A DNA stretch of 64,000 nt from Sinosporangium siamense (GCF_016863435.1 NZ_BOOW01000042.1:86452-150451), one strand, 5' to 3'. Shown: positions 8,442-17,137, numbered from the stretch's first letter. A program made the numbers and translations. Notes: a model not told the origin generated them from the sequence alone.

Positions 8442-9086
8442 AAGCCCCTCCCTCAGTGGCGGGTACGGCTAGACGTACCCGCGCCGGGAGGCAGAAACCT
8501 GCTCGTGGATTCGAGATCTCGGCTGCTAGGACCCCGGCCACCTTGGCTCGGAGGGGCTTAGGCTAGTCCGCCACCCAGCGCGCCGTCGCGACCGCCGGGG
8601 ACATCCCCAGCCGGCCGGCGATCAGACGCCCGATGCGACGTCTGATCGGCCTTTGAGCCGGCTGGAGGATCTGGGTCCGCTCCCCGGACGGGTTGTTTGG
8701 AATTCGATGGTTTCGCGGAGCAGCATGACGGTGCCGCGTTCCGTCTCCGAATCGTCGTCAAGATCGTGTTCCGACCGCCAAAATCCGGTCCGTTCCTGCC
8801 CGGAGGCCGTCAGGCGCGCCCCGCCCGGCGCCGCTGTCCTTCCGATAGGACGGGGCCGGGGGAGTCGGCCGGTCGTGCGCCAGGGCAGGCGCGGAAGGGA
8901 GGGGCCGGGCAGGGGGCTTGCTCGGCAGCGAAGACGCCGTGTTCGTCGATGGCCTTTGCGAGCCGGGCGTCGCCGGGTGTTCCGCGGGGGATGCCTGCCA
9001 CTTGCGTGACCGCACGGTTGGGGGGTGGGGTGGGGGGCCCCGCCCCGGAATTTCGGGTAACCGTTCGTCGCCTGGGTGAAAGGAGG
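8442..9086. other. Gene-poor stretch with possible minus-strand remnant
   Basis: No intact gene is supported over these 645 bases. On the minus strand between about 8660 and 8570 the reading RRRIGRLIAGRLGMSPAVA, continuing TARWVAD and a stop, looks protein-like and may be the C-terminus of a lost gene. I cannot assign a family. The rest shows no convincing frame. Confidence 0.35.
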
Positions 9087-9458
9087 TTAGCGGCGGCCCT
9101 TAGAGCGGACGATCATGACGACGCCGCCGGCGAGCACGGTGCCGATGCCGAGTGCCGCGACGCCTACGGTGACACCCCAGGGGGCGGCGGCCGCCAGGCT
9201 GACCGCCGCGATGCCGCCGCCGACGATCATGCTCGCGATGACCAGCATGAGTACGGCTCCCGCCACGGCGGCGGGGGACCACGACGGGGTGTCGCCGTCG
9301 GCCTCGAGCGAGACGCCGTCCTTTCCTAAGTCGAGCTTTACGTGGTAGTGCGTCCGTTCGCGCTCAATCTGGGGGTCTGCGCGCTCTGTGGGGTCCTCCT
9401 TGGAGAGGTCCGTTTCTGCGGGGAGGGGCTCTCCACTGTCAGAGCCTTGGTTGACCAT
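9087..9458 (-). CDS. Small membrane protein of unknown function
   Basis: The C-terminal half has two hydrophobic helices, about residues 60-84 (VAGAVLMLVIASMIVGGGIA) and 92-116 (VGVAALGIGTVLAGGVVMIV), ending in a basic RSKGRR tail. The hydrophilic N-terminal half is rich in Glu and Asp. The start is uncertain: ATG at 9458 gives 123 residues, and ATG at 9557 gives 156. No family is recognised. An AT-rich region at about 9580-9650 could hold its promoter. Confidence 0.6.
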   Translation of the reverse strand: MVNQGSDSGEPLPAETDLSKEDPTERADPQIERERTHYHVKLDLGKDGVSLEADGDTPSWSPAAVAGAVLMLVIASMIVGGGIAAVSLAAAAPWGVTVGVAALGIGTVLAGGVVMIVRSKGRR

Positions 9459-9558
9459 TAGGCCCGTCCCAATCTCCTTCGTGATCTTGTCCGCCGGTTC
9501 GAGGGTCCGGCCGGCGGCTGCTGGCGCAGGTACGCCAGATGTCCCAGCCTGGATCATA

Positions 9559-10615
9559 GCAGCAGGTATGACACCTCTGTATGCCTGAGAACTGCTTCTT
9601 ATGCAGCTATCGTAAGAATGATATGAGTATCAAAGTTGACTAGAATGATGCTTGGAGGCATACTTGAGCACTGGAGGAAGAGGCGCCGACCTCGGCGAGG
9701 TGTCGGCGCCGGACACTGACACCTGCCGGGCGGGATCCGTGCAGGCGTGGGAGGGGGCGCGGGTGAGGTCTTCGTCCATTGGAACAGTGAGCGTTTTTTG
9801 CGAGCTGGAAGAGTCGCAGATATCGGCGGCAGGGCAGCATCACCCGGTGCGAATGGTCATGATGGGTGCTCCGAGGATGGGAAAGTCCTCGTTGCTGTCC
9901 TTGCCGCGCGGATCCGTCGATCATTCGGCGATCACGCGGGCGGGGTGCGGGATTCCGGCCGGCACCGCCCCGCCGGTGGGGTCGATCGCCGGGCGTGGCG
10001 TGAGCGGGTCGGCATTGACTCCGCTTTCCTGTGGTCCGATCCATGACGACGCCTCTGCTCACCCGTGGAAGGCGGAGGGCCCGGTGAACAGGACGGCGGG
10101 CCGAGCGATGGATGGGACGCAGGACCGGTCGCTCGCGCAGCTCGGCCGATTATCCGACGGCTACCTTGTCGCCGCCGTTCTCCCAGCCAGGAGAACCTCG
10201 GTCCCCGTCCGCCGGCCTGCTAAAGGCGCGCGGGCACACGTGGCCGTTCTAAAAACCAGGAGACCCGCGCAGACATGCATGGTCAGGCCGTCACACCGGA
10301 AGCCGGCGCCGCCCGCCCGTGACCGGAGTGCCATGCCGGGCAGCCGTCAAGGCGATCTTCATCGCAGCCCGTGGCGATGTCCGGCGACTGCCGTACCTCG
10401 CGGTCGGTGTGTCTGGGGCGATGAGCGTGCCGCGCTCATGCGGCGGCATCCCACAGCCGATAACATCAACGACCTAATCCGATATCAGCCGGGCCGAAAC
10501 GCCCCACCGCATTGGCCCCCCGGGAAACCGGCCCAGCGATCCTGGGCCGCGATGAACCCGGTCGGTGTGCTCCAGCACAAGCCGCCGGTCGGGCAGGACA
10601 AGGAAGGTCTGTACC
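9559..10615. other. Kilobase without a recognisable gene
   Basis: Several frames are open on both strands, but none has recognisable domain motifs or a convincing start. The first 90 bases are unusually AT-rich for this genome and resemble a promoter region. Around 10350-10450 a plus-strand frame reads AARGDVRRLPYLAVGVSGAM, which may be a transposon or gene relic that I cannot place. Confidence 0.4.
9682..9710. terminator. GC-rich hairpin
   Basis: GGCGCCGAC-CTC pairs with GAG-GTGTCGGCGCC across a three-base loop, with a two-base bulge. It lies inside a gene-free stretch. No T-run follows, so it may be a factor-assisted terminator or simply a stable structure. Confidence 0.4.
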
Positions 10616-10903
10616 GTGCCTAAAAACCCTAGCGCTGACATGGCGCCGGGCGAGGAGCGGCAGCGAGAGCGAACGGCAGGCAAGAGAAGCAACGCCCCTC
10701 TGGAGCGGGTCACCGTCAATCTGACAGCTCGCGCCTCCCAGGCGCTCGAGAACGTGGTCGAACTCACCGGCGACAGCAAGACGGACGCGATCAACCGAGC
10801 CGTCCAAATCTACGCATTCCTCGAGCAGGTTCTGTCCAGCGACGGCGCCGTCTACATCCGCGCGTCTCCCGACGGCGAACTGGAGCGCATCAGGCTCTTC
10901 TGA
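10616..10903 (+). CDS. Ribbon-helix-helix-like small protein
   Basis: The 95-residue product has a basic, disordered N-terminus followed by LERVTVNLTARASQALENVV, then ELTGDSKTDAINRAVQIYAF. A short beta strand followed by two helices matches a CopG/Arc-type ribbon-helix-helix, and similar small proteins are widespread in actinomycetes. It may bind DNA as a dimer. No toxin gene is adjacent, so a toxin-antitoxin role is not supported. AAGGAAGG lies 8-9 bases before the GTG at 10616. Confidence 0.72.
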   Translation: MPKNPSADMAPGEERQRERTAGKRSNAPLERVTVNLTARASQALENVVELTGDSKTDAINRAVQIYAFLEQVLSSDGAVYIRASPDGELERIRLF

Positions 10904-11034
10904 TCCGGCGGCCCAGAGCAGCCGGGCGACGAGGAAATCCCAGTGAGAACCGAACTGTCACAGGCCCGCCCGCCGATGCCGAACGCGCCAGATGTCCCAG
11001 CAAAAAGCTCGTTCCGATTCACCGGGCGCCGGTC

Positions 11035-11178
11035 TCAAAGTCGCTTCCGGCTCCCCGAGCCAATGCCACGGGAGCCGGAAGCGACGTCCGGGAGGATCTC
11101 CGCGATCAGGCCGGTGACGCGTCTTCTTATCTCGTCACGGATCGGCCGCACCTCCTCCACCGCCCGGCCGAAATTCCC
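11035..11178 (-). pseudogene. C-terminal relic of an ArsC-type low-molecular-weight phosphatase
   Basis: The minus strand just past the MFS stop reads AVEEVRPIRDEIRRRVTGLI, then AEILPD and a stop at 11035. The V-x-x-IRDEI-x-x-RV helix resembles the last helix of arsenate reductase/LMW tyrosine phosphatase proteins. Only about 45 codons remain and the active-site loop is absent. The identification rests on one helix, so it is tentative. Confidence 0.4.
11040..11085. terminator. Strong 16-bp stem-loop between convergent genes
   Basis: GTCGCTTCCGGCTCCC (11040-11055) and GGGAGCCGGAAGCGAC (11070-11085) are perfect inverted copies around a 14-base loop. It lies between the plus-strand RHH gene and the minus-strand MFS gene, so it is well placed as a bidirectional terminator. 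No T-run follows. Confidence 0.65.
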
Positions 11179-11184
11179 TGAGGT

Positions 11185-12597
11185 CTACGTCACTTGTGCC
11201 GTCCCGCGCCTCGACAGCGACAACACGGCCGACGCGGCGGCGACCAGGCCGGCGACGGCCATGCCGTACGCCACGAGATAGGGATCGGCCCCCGCGCCGA
11301 GCAGCGGCGAGAACCCCACCCCGACGTAGAGGGCGACCCCCGAGGCCCCGCCGAGCTGGTCGGCGCACCGCTGCACACCCGACGCCATGCCCGCGTCGGC
11401 CTCGGTGACGTCGTGCAGGGCGGCGTTCTGCAGGGCGATCAGGGCGATGCCCATCCCGCCGGAGATGAGCACCATGCCCGGCATGACGGCGATGAACGGC
11501 GTCTCGGGTTGTGCCGCGACGGCCAGGGACACGGCGCCGGCCGCGGTCACGGCGATTCCCAGCGTCGCCGCCGCGTTGAGGCCGGCACGTTTGACGAGGC
11601 CTGGCACCACCAGGCTCGTGAGGATCAGCGTGATCGCGAACGGCAGGAAGGAGAACCCCGCGGCGATCGGGGACAGTCCCCGCTCCTGCTGCAACGACAG
11701 CGTCAGCAGCAGGAACGCCGTCGACAGGGCGGCACTGACCAGCGCGGTGGCCGCGTTCGCGACGACGCGGACCCGCGTGGTGAAGAGCGTCAGCGGGACG
11801 AGCGGGTGCGGCGACCTGCGCTCCACCACCACGAAGGCGACCGCGCACACCACCCCGAGCACGACGGCGGCGGTGGCCGGGGCGATGTCGCGGTGGGCCT
11901 CACCGAGTTCGATGATCCCGTAGACCAGCAGGAGGGGCGTCGCGGTGAGCAGCAGCGCGCCGGGCAGGTCGAGCGGCCTGCGGCCGACCGGCCCGTCGGC
12001 CCGGATCAGGATCCACACGGCGCACAGGACGGCGGCGACGAGCGGCAGGTTGATGAGGAAGATCCAGCGCCAGTGGAAATGCTGGGTGATGACCCCCGAC
12101 AGCAGGAACCCGAGCACCAGCCCCGAGCTCGCGACCGCCGCCCAGACGCCGAGCGCGCGCGATCTCGCCTGCGGTTCGGGGAACAGCAGCGCCAGCAGGG
12201 ACATGGCCGCCGGCGAGGCCAGCGCCTCCCCGGCGCCCTGGGCGAACCGCGCGAGGACGAGCAGCTCCAGGGACGGCGCGAGCCCCGCGGCCAGCGACGC
12301 CAGCCCGAAGATCGCGGCCCCCGCGAGCAGCGTACGGCGGCGGCCGAGGAGGTCGGCGACCCGGCCGCCGAGCATGAGCAGGCCGCCGCCGACCACGGTG
12401 TAGCCGGTCACGACCCAGGTGAGCTGCCGGACGCCGACCCCGAAGTCCTCGCCGATGGAGGGGAGGGCGATGTTGACGACGGTGACGTCGACGGCGATGA
12501 GAAATTGAAGCAGGGCGAGGAAGGTGAGGATGAGCCGGCGGGACCGCATGCCGCGGCCGCCCGTGCTCTCCCGCTCGCCACGGGCGAGGAAAGACAA
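11185..12597 (-). CDS. MFS drug-resistance transporter, DHA2 (EmrB/QacA-like)
   Basis: The 470-residue membrane protein has about 14 hydrophobic segments. It has DHA2 marks: FLIAVDVTVVNIALPSIGED in helix 1, GGRVADLLGRRRTLL as loop 2-3 motif A, and GFLLSGVITQHFHWRWIFLI near motif C. It would export drugs or other hydrophobic compounds using the proton gradient; the substrate is unknown. The chosen start is TTG 12597, with GGAG eight bases upstream; ATG 12549 is an alternative that lacks a good site. No regulator is adjacent. Confidence 0.86.
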   Translation of the reverse strand: MSFLARGERESTGGRGMRSRRLILTFLALLQFLIAVDVTVVNIALPSIGEDFGVGVRQLTWVVTGYTVVGGGLLMLGGRVADLLGRRRTLLAGAAIFGLASLAAGLAPSLELLVLARFAQGAGEALASPAAMSLLALLFPEPQARSRALGVWAAVASSGLVLGFLLSGVITQHFHWRWIFLINLPLVAAVLCAVWILIRADGPVGRRPLDLPGALLLTATPLLLVYGIIELGEAHRDIAPATAAVVLGVVCAVAFVVVERRSPHPLVPLTLFTTRVRVVANAATALVSAALSTAFLLLTLSLQQERGLSPIAAGFSFLPFAITLILTSLVVPGLVKRAGLNAAATLGIAVTAAGAVSLAVAAQPETPFIAVMPGMVLISGGMGIALIALQNAALHDVTEADAGMASGVQRCADQLGGASGVALYVGVGFSPLLGAGADPYLVAYGMAVAGLVAAASAVLSLSRRGTAQVT

Positions 12598-12825
12598 GTG
12601 AACGACTCCGGATGATCAGAGAGGCGCGCGTCGTGCGCGCGGGGACGAATGACCCGTCCACCGGCTGACCCGCTCAGCGGGGCCGGTGATCTCTCTGACA
12701 TCTCAGATACCGCACATAGCTCGGGAACTTTATCACGGCGACATCCGGGGGATTGCGGAACGAAAGCTTCCTCAATGCCGCCTACGGTTGCCTGCATAAA
12801 CCGCAAATCGATACGGAGCACGAAG

Positions 12826-13404
12826 ATGCACTTCGAGGACGAAGCCGCCTGGGAGAGGTGGCTGGCCGAGCACCACGAGGGTGACCCCGTGTGGCTGAAG
12901 ATCGCCAAAAAGGGCTCCGGCGGCACATCCGTGACGGTGGCGCAGGCCCTGCGAGTCGCCCTCTGCTACGGATGGATCGACGGTCAGCGCAGGTCACACG
13001 ACGAACACTCCTTCCTCCAGCGCTTCTCCCGCCGCCGCAAAGCCGGCCCGTGGTCGCAGGTGAACGTCGCCCTCGTGGAGAGCCTCACCGCCGAAGGCCG
13101 CATGCGCCCGCCGGGGCTCGCCGAGGTGGCCGCCGCCCAGGCCGACGGGCGCTGGGCCGCGGCCTACGCCGCCCAGCGCGATGCCGTCGTCCCCGAAGAC
13201 CTGGCCGAGGCCCTGGCGGCCACCCCGGCCGCCGCCGCACGTTTCGAGGCCCTCGGCAAGACCGCCCGCTACCGCCTGATGCTGCCGCTCCTCCAGGCCA
13301 GGACCCCGGCCACCCGCGCGGCACGGCTGGACAGGGCCGTGGCCGCCCTGCTGGAGAGCGGCCCTACCCCGCCGGCAGGTCGCCGGGGGACAGCGTCAGG
13401 CTGA
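12826..13404 (+). CDS. YdeI/OmpD-associated family protein
   Basis: The 192-residue protein contains EDEAAWERWLAEHHEG, VWLKIAKKGSGG, VALCYGWIDGQRRS and FLQRFSRRRKAGPWSQVNVA, then EGRMRPPGLAEVAAAQADGR. These are the signature blocks of YdeI-type bacteriocin-protection proteins (OmdA-like). The biochemical activity is not established. GGAG seven bases upstream favours ATG 12826 over longer readings. The 3' end overlaps the convergent sigma-factor gene by 41 bp. Confidence 0.85.
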   Translation: MHFEDEAAWERWLAEHHEGDPVWLKIAKKGSGGTSVTVAQALRVALCYGWIDGQRRSHDEHSFLQRFSRRRKAGPWSQVNVALVESLTAEGRMRPPGLAEVAAAQADGRWAAAYAAQRDAVVPEDLAEALAATPAAAARFEALGKTARYRLMLPLLQARTPATRAARLDRAVAALLESGPTPPAGRRGTASG

Positions 13405-14383
13405 GGCCGATCGCGGGAAGGATCTCCGGGCCGAACGTCGTGATCTCCGCGATGAGGTCGCCCTCGATCCGCAGCACGTCGATGTTGACGGCGGTGTAGC
13501 GGGACTCGCCGGGCCTGCGGACATAATTGGCCGCCGCGGGCTGCCGGTTCACCGCCAGCGGCACCGTGTGCCATTCGCCCCACGCCTGCTCGCCGGTGAG
13601 GACGGGCCGCCACATGTCGAGGATCGCCGCACGCCCGGCGAAGACCAGGTGCGCGGGCGGCATGGCCTGGCGGGCGTCCTCCCGCAGGAGTACGGCGAGA
13701 GCCGACATGTCGGCCCGCCGCGACGCGTCGATGTAGCGCTGGAGCAGGGCACGCTCGGCCTCGCTGGGGGCGGTGGCGGCGCCCCAGTCGGCGCGGCGGT
13801 GGGGCATCTGCTCACGCAGGGTCGCCCTGGCGCGCTGGAGGGAGCTCTTGATCGACGCGACGCTCATCTCCAGGGCGTCCGCGGTCTCCTGCGCCGACCA
13901 GCCGGCCACGTCGCGCAGCACCAGCACCGCCCGCTGCCGGGGCGGGAGGTGCTGGATGACCGCGAGGAAGGCCAGCTCGATCGTCTCCCTGGCGATCGTC
14001 ACGGCGTCGGGCTCGCCACCGGCGGGGGCGGCGAGGTCGAGGAGCTCGTCGGGGTACGGCTGGAGCCAGGTCACCTCGGCCAGGACCGATTCGCCGGGCC
14101 CGCCGGCACTGTCGACCGCCATCGCGATCTCGCGCTTGCGGGCGGGAGAGGCGAGGAAGTCCAGGCAGGCGTTGGTGGCGATCTTGTAGAGCCAGGCGCG
14201 GAACGTGGAGCGCCCCTCGTAGCTCCCGCGTCCGCGCCAGGCCCGCAGGAGGGTCTCCTGCACCATGTCCTCGGCGTCGGTGTAGGACCCGAGCATGCGA
14301 TAGCAGTGCACGCGCAGCTCGTGCCGGTGTGCGCGGGCGAGGTCGGCGAACTCCTGTTCGCCGCTCGCCATGATTGGTGTCAT
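13364..14383 (-). CDS. SigG-like ECF sigma factor with SnoaL-like C-terminal domain
   Basis: The 339-residue protein has region 2 (HCYRMLGSYTDAEDMVQETL, then FRAWLYKIATNACLDFL), the WLQPYPD linker typical of the SigG/SigX5-type family (TIGR02960-like), and region 4 (LPPRQRAVLVLRDVAGWSAQ, then SVASIKSSLQRARATLRE). A roughly 120-residue SnoaL-like domain follows. Proteins of this type usually lack a dedicated anti-sigma factor, the extra domain being a candidate regulatory element. A paralogue lies at 56376. Two ATGs near 14370 and 14383 are possible starts. Confidence 0.88.
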   Translation of the reverse strand: MTPIMASGEQEFADLARAHRHELRVHCYRMLGSYTDAEDMVQETLLRAWRGRGSYEGRSTFRAWLYKIATNACLDFLASPARKREIAMAVDSAGGPGESVLAEVTWLQPYPDELLDLAAPAGGEPDAVTIARETIELAFLAVIQHLPPRQRAVLVLRDVAGWSAQETADALEMSVASIKSSLQRARATLREQMPHRRADWGAATAPSEAERALLQRYIDASRRADMSALAVLLREDARQAMPPAHLVFAGRAAILDMWRPVLTGEQAWGEWHTVPLAVNRQPAAANYVRRPGESRYTAVNIDVLRIEGDLIAEITTFGPEILPAIGLSLTLSPGDLPAG

Positions 14384-14434
14384 GTGTGCCCCCTGGAGGT
14401 TCCTCAGGCTACCCCCGCGGGGGAGACGGCGGGG

Positions 14435-14893
14435 CTAGCCGATGTTCTCCATGCTGAGGGAGCCGTCGGGGTTGACGGTCACGCGTTTCCTGCCGCCGCC
14501 GGTGCTGGCCCCGGGCACGGGAATCGCGGCGTGGTAGACGATCATCTGGCTGTATTTCACCTGGTCGCTGGGGTCCCTGTAATCCTGGAAAAGCCGGAGG
14601 CGGCCGTTGCTCCAGTAGATGATGATGTGCTTGTCCTCCATCTCGGTCTCGCTCGCGGCCCATGGAATCCACATGGAGCCGGTCCAGCGGCTGTTGGCCA
14701 TGACCGTGAAGGTGGACTGGTCCTCTCTTTTGAAGAACTGCACCTGATAGGGGAGGAGATTGATGACTTCCCTGATATCGGTGACGGCGGCCCTGGCCGC
14801 GCTCGCGGATTCGGCTGCTCCGGCGGGCGGGGCGAGGCTGAGGGTGGCGGTGGCGACGAGGGCGGCGATGAGGGCGCGGCGGGAAACTGCCAT
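14435..14893 (-). CDS. Secreted protein, paralogue A of a tandem pair
   Basis: A signal peptide, MAVSRRALIAALVATATLSL then PPAGAAES, is cleaved around residue 27, leaving about 125 residues. The mature part reads VTDIREVINLLPYQVQFFKR, TFTVMANSRWTGSMWIPWA, then RLRLFQDYRDPSDQVKYSQ. It aligns along its length with the next gene upstream (15014-15505), so the two are tandem duplicates. The aromatic-rich W-x-x-W segments suggest an extracellular beta-sandwich or binding protein, but I recognise no named family. No cysteines or catalytic motif are evident. Confidence 0.75.
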   Translation of the reverse strand: MAVSRRALIAALVATATLSLAPPAGAAESASAARAAVTDIREVINLLPYQVQFFKREDQSTFTVMANSRWTGSMWIPWAASETEMEDKHIIIYWSNGRLRLFQDYRDPSDQVKYSQMIVYHAAIPVPGASTGGGRKRVTVNPDGSLSMENIG

Positions 14894-15013
14894 GTGAATG
14901 CCTTCCTGCGATGGGAGACCTGAACCGGGACGGCCGTGCAGGACCGAGGGACGCTGATGTTTTTCTGCGTGGCCGTCGCAGACCTTGTCGCGATAAATCC
15001 GGGGGAATGCGCG

Positions 15014-15505
15014 TTAGCTGGCGTTTTCCAGGAAAAGGGTTCCGTCGCCGCGGACGATCAGGCGTTTCCGGCCGGCGCCGGTGCTGCTGCCGGGCACTGG
15101 AGAGCTCTGCGCGTAGCTGTTCGTCGTGCTGTATCTCACCTGGTTGGCGGTGTTCCAGTAGTCCTGGAAGATCCAGTAGCGGAAGACGGCGCCGTCCCAG
15201 GCGAGCGCGACGCTCTTCGTCATCTCCTCCTGGTTGCCGACCCAGGGAATCCACAGGGAACCGGTCCATCGATTGTTGGCGGCGATGGCGAACGTGTTCC
15301 GGTTCTCCCCGTTGTAGACGCCCACCTCCGAGGTTCGCTGGTTGATGATTTCCCTGATGTCGGTGATCTCCGCCCGGGCCGCGCGCCCGGAGTGGGCGCC
15401 GGGTGCGGAACCGGGTCCGGCGGCCTCGGCGGGCGCGGTGGTGGTGAGTGTGCCGCAGGCGGCCAGGGCTGCGACGGCGGCGAGAATACGGCGAACGACT
15501 GCCAT
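15014..15505 (-). CDS. Secreted protein, paralogue B of a tandem pair
   Basis: The signal peptide is MAVVRRILAAVAALAACGTL then TTTAPAEAAG, with possible cleavage after AEA. The mature protein contains ITDIREIINQRTSEVGVYNG, TFAIAANNRWTGSLWIPWV, then YWIFQDYWNTANQVRYSTT. Shared blocks with the neighbouring paralogue are ITDIREI/VIN, A-N-x-RWTGS-x-WIPW, the FQDYxxxxxQVxYS core and a PVPG-x-STG-x-GRKR tail. The start is chosen at ATG 15505 because the signal peptide begins there. The function is unknown; secretion by Sec is inferred. Confidence 0.75.
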   Translation of the reverse strand: MAVVRRILAAVAALAACGTLTTTAPAEAAGPGSAPGAHSGRAARAEITDIREIINQRTSEVGVYNGENRNTFAIAANNRWTGSLWIPWVGNQEEMTKSVALAWDGAVFRYWIFQDYWNTANQVRYSTTNSYAQSSPVPGSSTGAGRKRLIVRGDGTLFLENAS

Positions 15506-15658
15506 GTGACACGCCTTCCTGAAGTGAATGAATATGCGCGAAGAGTATTTGCGGCGCGACACAGCGCTTCAGGGGTGATGGCGGGGATTATGCGTGTGAG
15601 TCGTGTTTGCACGCCGGAGGATCGGGCCTTTAATGCCATTAATGGGCCCGCTGTGCGG

Positions 15659-16334
15659 CTATTTAGGTGCGCTCCATTGATCATGAAGGCGGACCAGGCC
15701 CGTCGCACAACCGCGCCAACCCCGATTGGCCAGGATGGACTCCAGGCCGGCGAAGAGGGGCCGCGGGTCGTTCATCACCCGCCACAAGATCCCGATCAGC
15801 GACCACCCCTGCCAGGCAGACTGGTTATCAGGGGGGTCGGCGGCGGCGAGGGAATCGGCGAGGTTGCGCGGGCCGGCGGGGGACGGGTGGTCGAGCCGCC
15901 GCACGCCGGTGGTGAACACGACGCCGCCGTGCGCGGAGCCGGTGAGCAGGTCGGTGAGGTAGGCGGTCTCCTCGACGGTGTCGGCGCCGTGGGCGACGAC
16001 CACGCCGGCGAAGCCGTCGTCGAGGAGGGCGGATGCGACGCGCCGGGTGAGGGCGAGCATGGTCTCGGGGGAGACGTCCCAGCTCGGCTCGGCGGTGACG
16101 TCTTCGACGGACACCTCCGCCCGGAGCAGGTGCGGCGGCAGGTGTGGGGGCACTGAGGCCGGCAGGCCGGCGCCGCCGGCGATCGCGGGGCGCCCGCCGC
16201 GGGTGGTGTGGGCGAAGGTGTCCTTGGTGGCGAGCAGCAGCACGCGGGGGTCCTGGGGGTCCTTGGGAGAGGAGTGGGAGCAGGAGCAGCAACCACAGGG
16301 CGGCCACGGCCGCCCACCGCAGGCCGCTGTTCAC
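15659..16334 (-). pseudogene. Secreted asparaginase-like gene, frameshifted, truncated and lacking catalytic threonines
   Basis: A GTG at 16334 overlaps the stop of the ClpN gene and opens a signal-peptide-like stretch, GLRWAAVAALWLLLLLPLLS. A frame change in the C-rich run near 16260 is needed to reach DPQDPRVLLLATKDTFAHTT. The remainder resembles the N-terminal domain of type II L-asparaginase: AEPSWDVSPETMLALTRR, VVVAHGADTVEETAYLTDLL and DHPSPAGPRNLADSLAAA. The canonical TGGT-I-A becomes TKDTFA and the second motif HGTDT becomes HGADT, so a catalytic threonine is lost. The C-terminal domain is replaced by unrelated sequence. It is probably inactive. Confidence 0.65.
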
Positions 16335-17062
16335 TCGCGGGCCTCAAGCGTGTGCTCCAGCCGCTCGATGCGGGCGATGAGCGGCTGCAGCTCCTGCCGG
16401 ACGGCTGCCGCCAGCGCCTGTGCGGGGTCGGCGGCGGCCTGGGAGGCGCGCAAGTGCACGTAGCCGGCGAGGGCGGCGGCCACACCGCGGCGGGCGACGC
16501 GGAGGTCGGCGCCGAGGGCGCGCAGCACCTGACCGGCGGTGCCGTCGGGCTCGCCGGCCAGGCCGAGCAGCAGGTGCTCGCAGCCGACGTAGTTGTGGCC
16601 GAGTGAGATCGCCTCGCCGACCGAGAGTTCGAGTGCGGCGGCGGCAGGGCCGGTGAAGCGCACCTCGGCTGCTGGGGCGCTCGTCTCGGTGTCGCCGTGC
16701 CGCTCGAGGTCGCGCAGCACCTGGTCGGGGTCGATCTCGATGGCCCGCAGCACGTGCAGGGCGAGGTTCTGGCCTTCGGCCAGCATGGCGCCGAGCAGAT
16801 GCCCGGTGCCGACGCCGGTCGCCTCGCCGTCGCGCGCGCGGCCGACCGCGATGGCGATGACGGTGCGGGCGCGCGGTGTGAGCTGGGGGAACTGCGCGCC
16901 CAGGGTGTCGGTGTCAAGCTCGGCGACGGCGGTCTGGCGGATGGCCGTGATGCGGCGCACCGCCTGCTCCAGCGCCCGCTGGCAGATCGCCGAGACGGGC
17001 ACCCCGGTGTCTTTAACGGCTTCGGCCAGGTCGTCGGGCAGATACACATTGATCTTCGGCAT
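16331..17062 (-). CDS. Ribbon-helix-helix plus ClpN-domain protein
   Basis: The 243-residue protein starts MPKINVYLPDDLAEAVKDTG, a ribbon-helix-helix DNA-binding module (residues 3-50). A pair of Clp N-terminal repeats follows (residues 70-205): GTGHLLGAMLAEGQNLALHV and GHNYVGCEHLLLGLAGEPDG. There is no AAA module. The ClpN part may bind peptides or damaged proteins while the RHH part binds DNA, suggesting a regulator that senses protein stress; this is inference. GGAAGGG precedes ATG 17062. Its promoter region carries a palindrome at 17113-17135. Confidence 0.8.
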   Translation of the reverse strand: MPKINVYLPDDLAEAVKDTGVPVSAICQRALEQAVRRITAIRQTAVAELDTDTLGAQFPQLTPRARTVIAIAVGRARDGEATGVGTGHLLGAMLAEGQNLALHVLRAIEIDPDQVLRDLERHGDTETSAPAAEVRFTGPAAAALELSVGEAISLGHNYVGCEHLLLGLAGEPDGTAGQVLRALGADLRVARRGVAAALAGYVHLRASQAAADPAQALAAAVRQELQPLIARIERLEHTLEARE

Positions 17063-17112
17063 GGGGGCACCCTTCCCGGAGTCATGGGGTTATCTACGGG
17101 TTACACACGTAG

Positions 17113-17135
17113 TTATACCCCCATTGGGGGTATAA
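17113..17135. promoter_or_regulatory. TTATACCCCC / GGGGGTATAA palindrome
   Basis: Perfect 10-bp arms surround ATT. The site is 2 bp past the MFS stop and 51 bp before the RHH-ClpN start. On the minus strand TATAAC at its edge could be a -10 element. A C-tract/G-tract dyad bounded by AT resembles operators of CsoR/RcnR-family metal sensors, but it could equally be an MFS terminator. Confidence 0.5.
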
Positions 17136-17137
17136 GG

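Noticed and set aside
9652..10623. A 323-codon open frame on the plus strand
   Set aside because: It has no family motifs, no ribosome site and a composition typical of chance frames at this GC content.
10616..10903. Antitoxin of a toxin-antitoxin pair
   Set aside because: No toxin-like gene is adjacent on either side.
11194..12615. A 473-codon open frame opposite the MFS gene
   Set aside because: It is the antisense of a clear membrane-transporter gene; its Gln/Arg/Gly/Asp-rich sequence is a mirror of hydrophobic codons.
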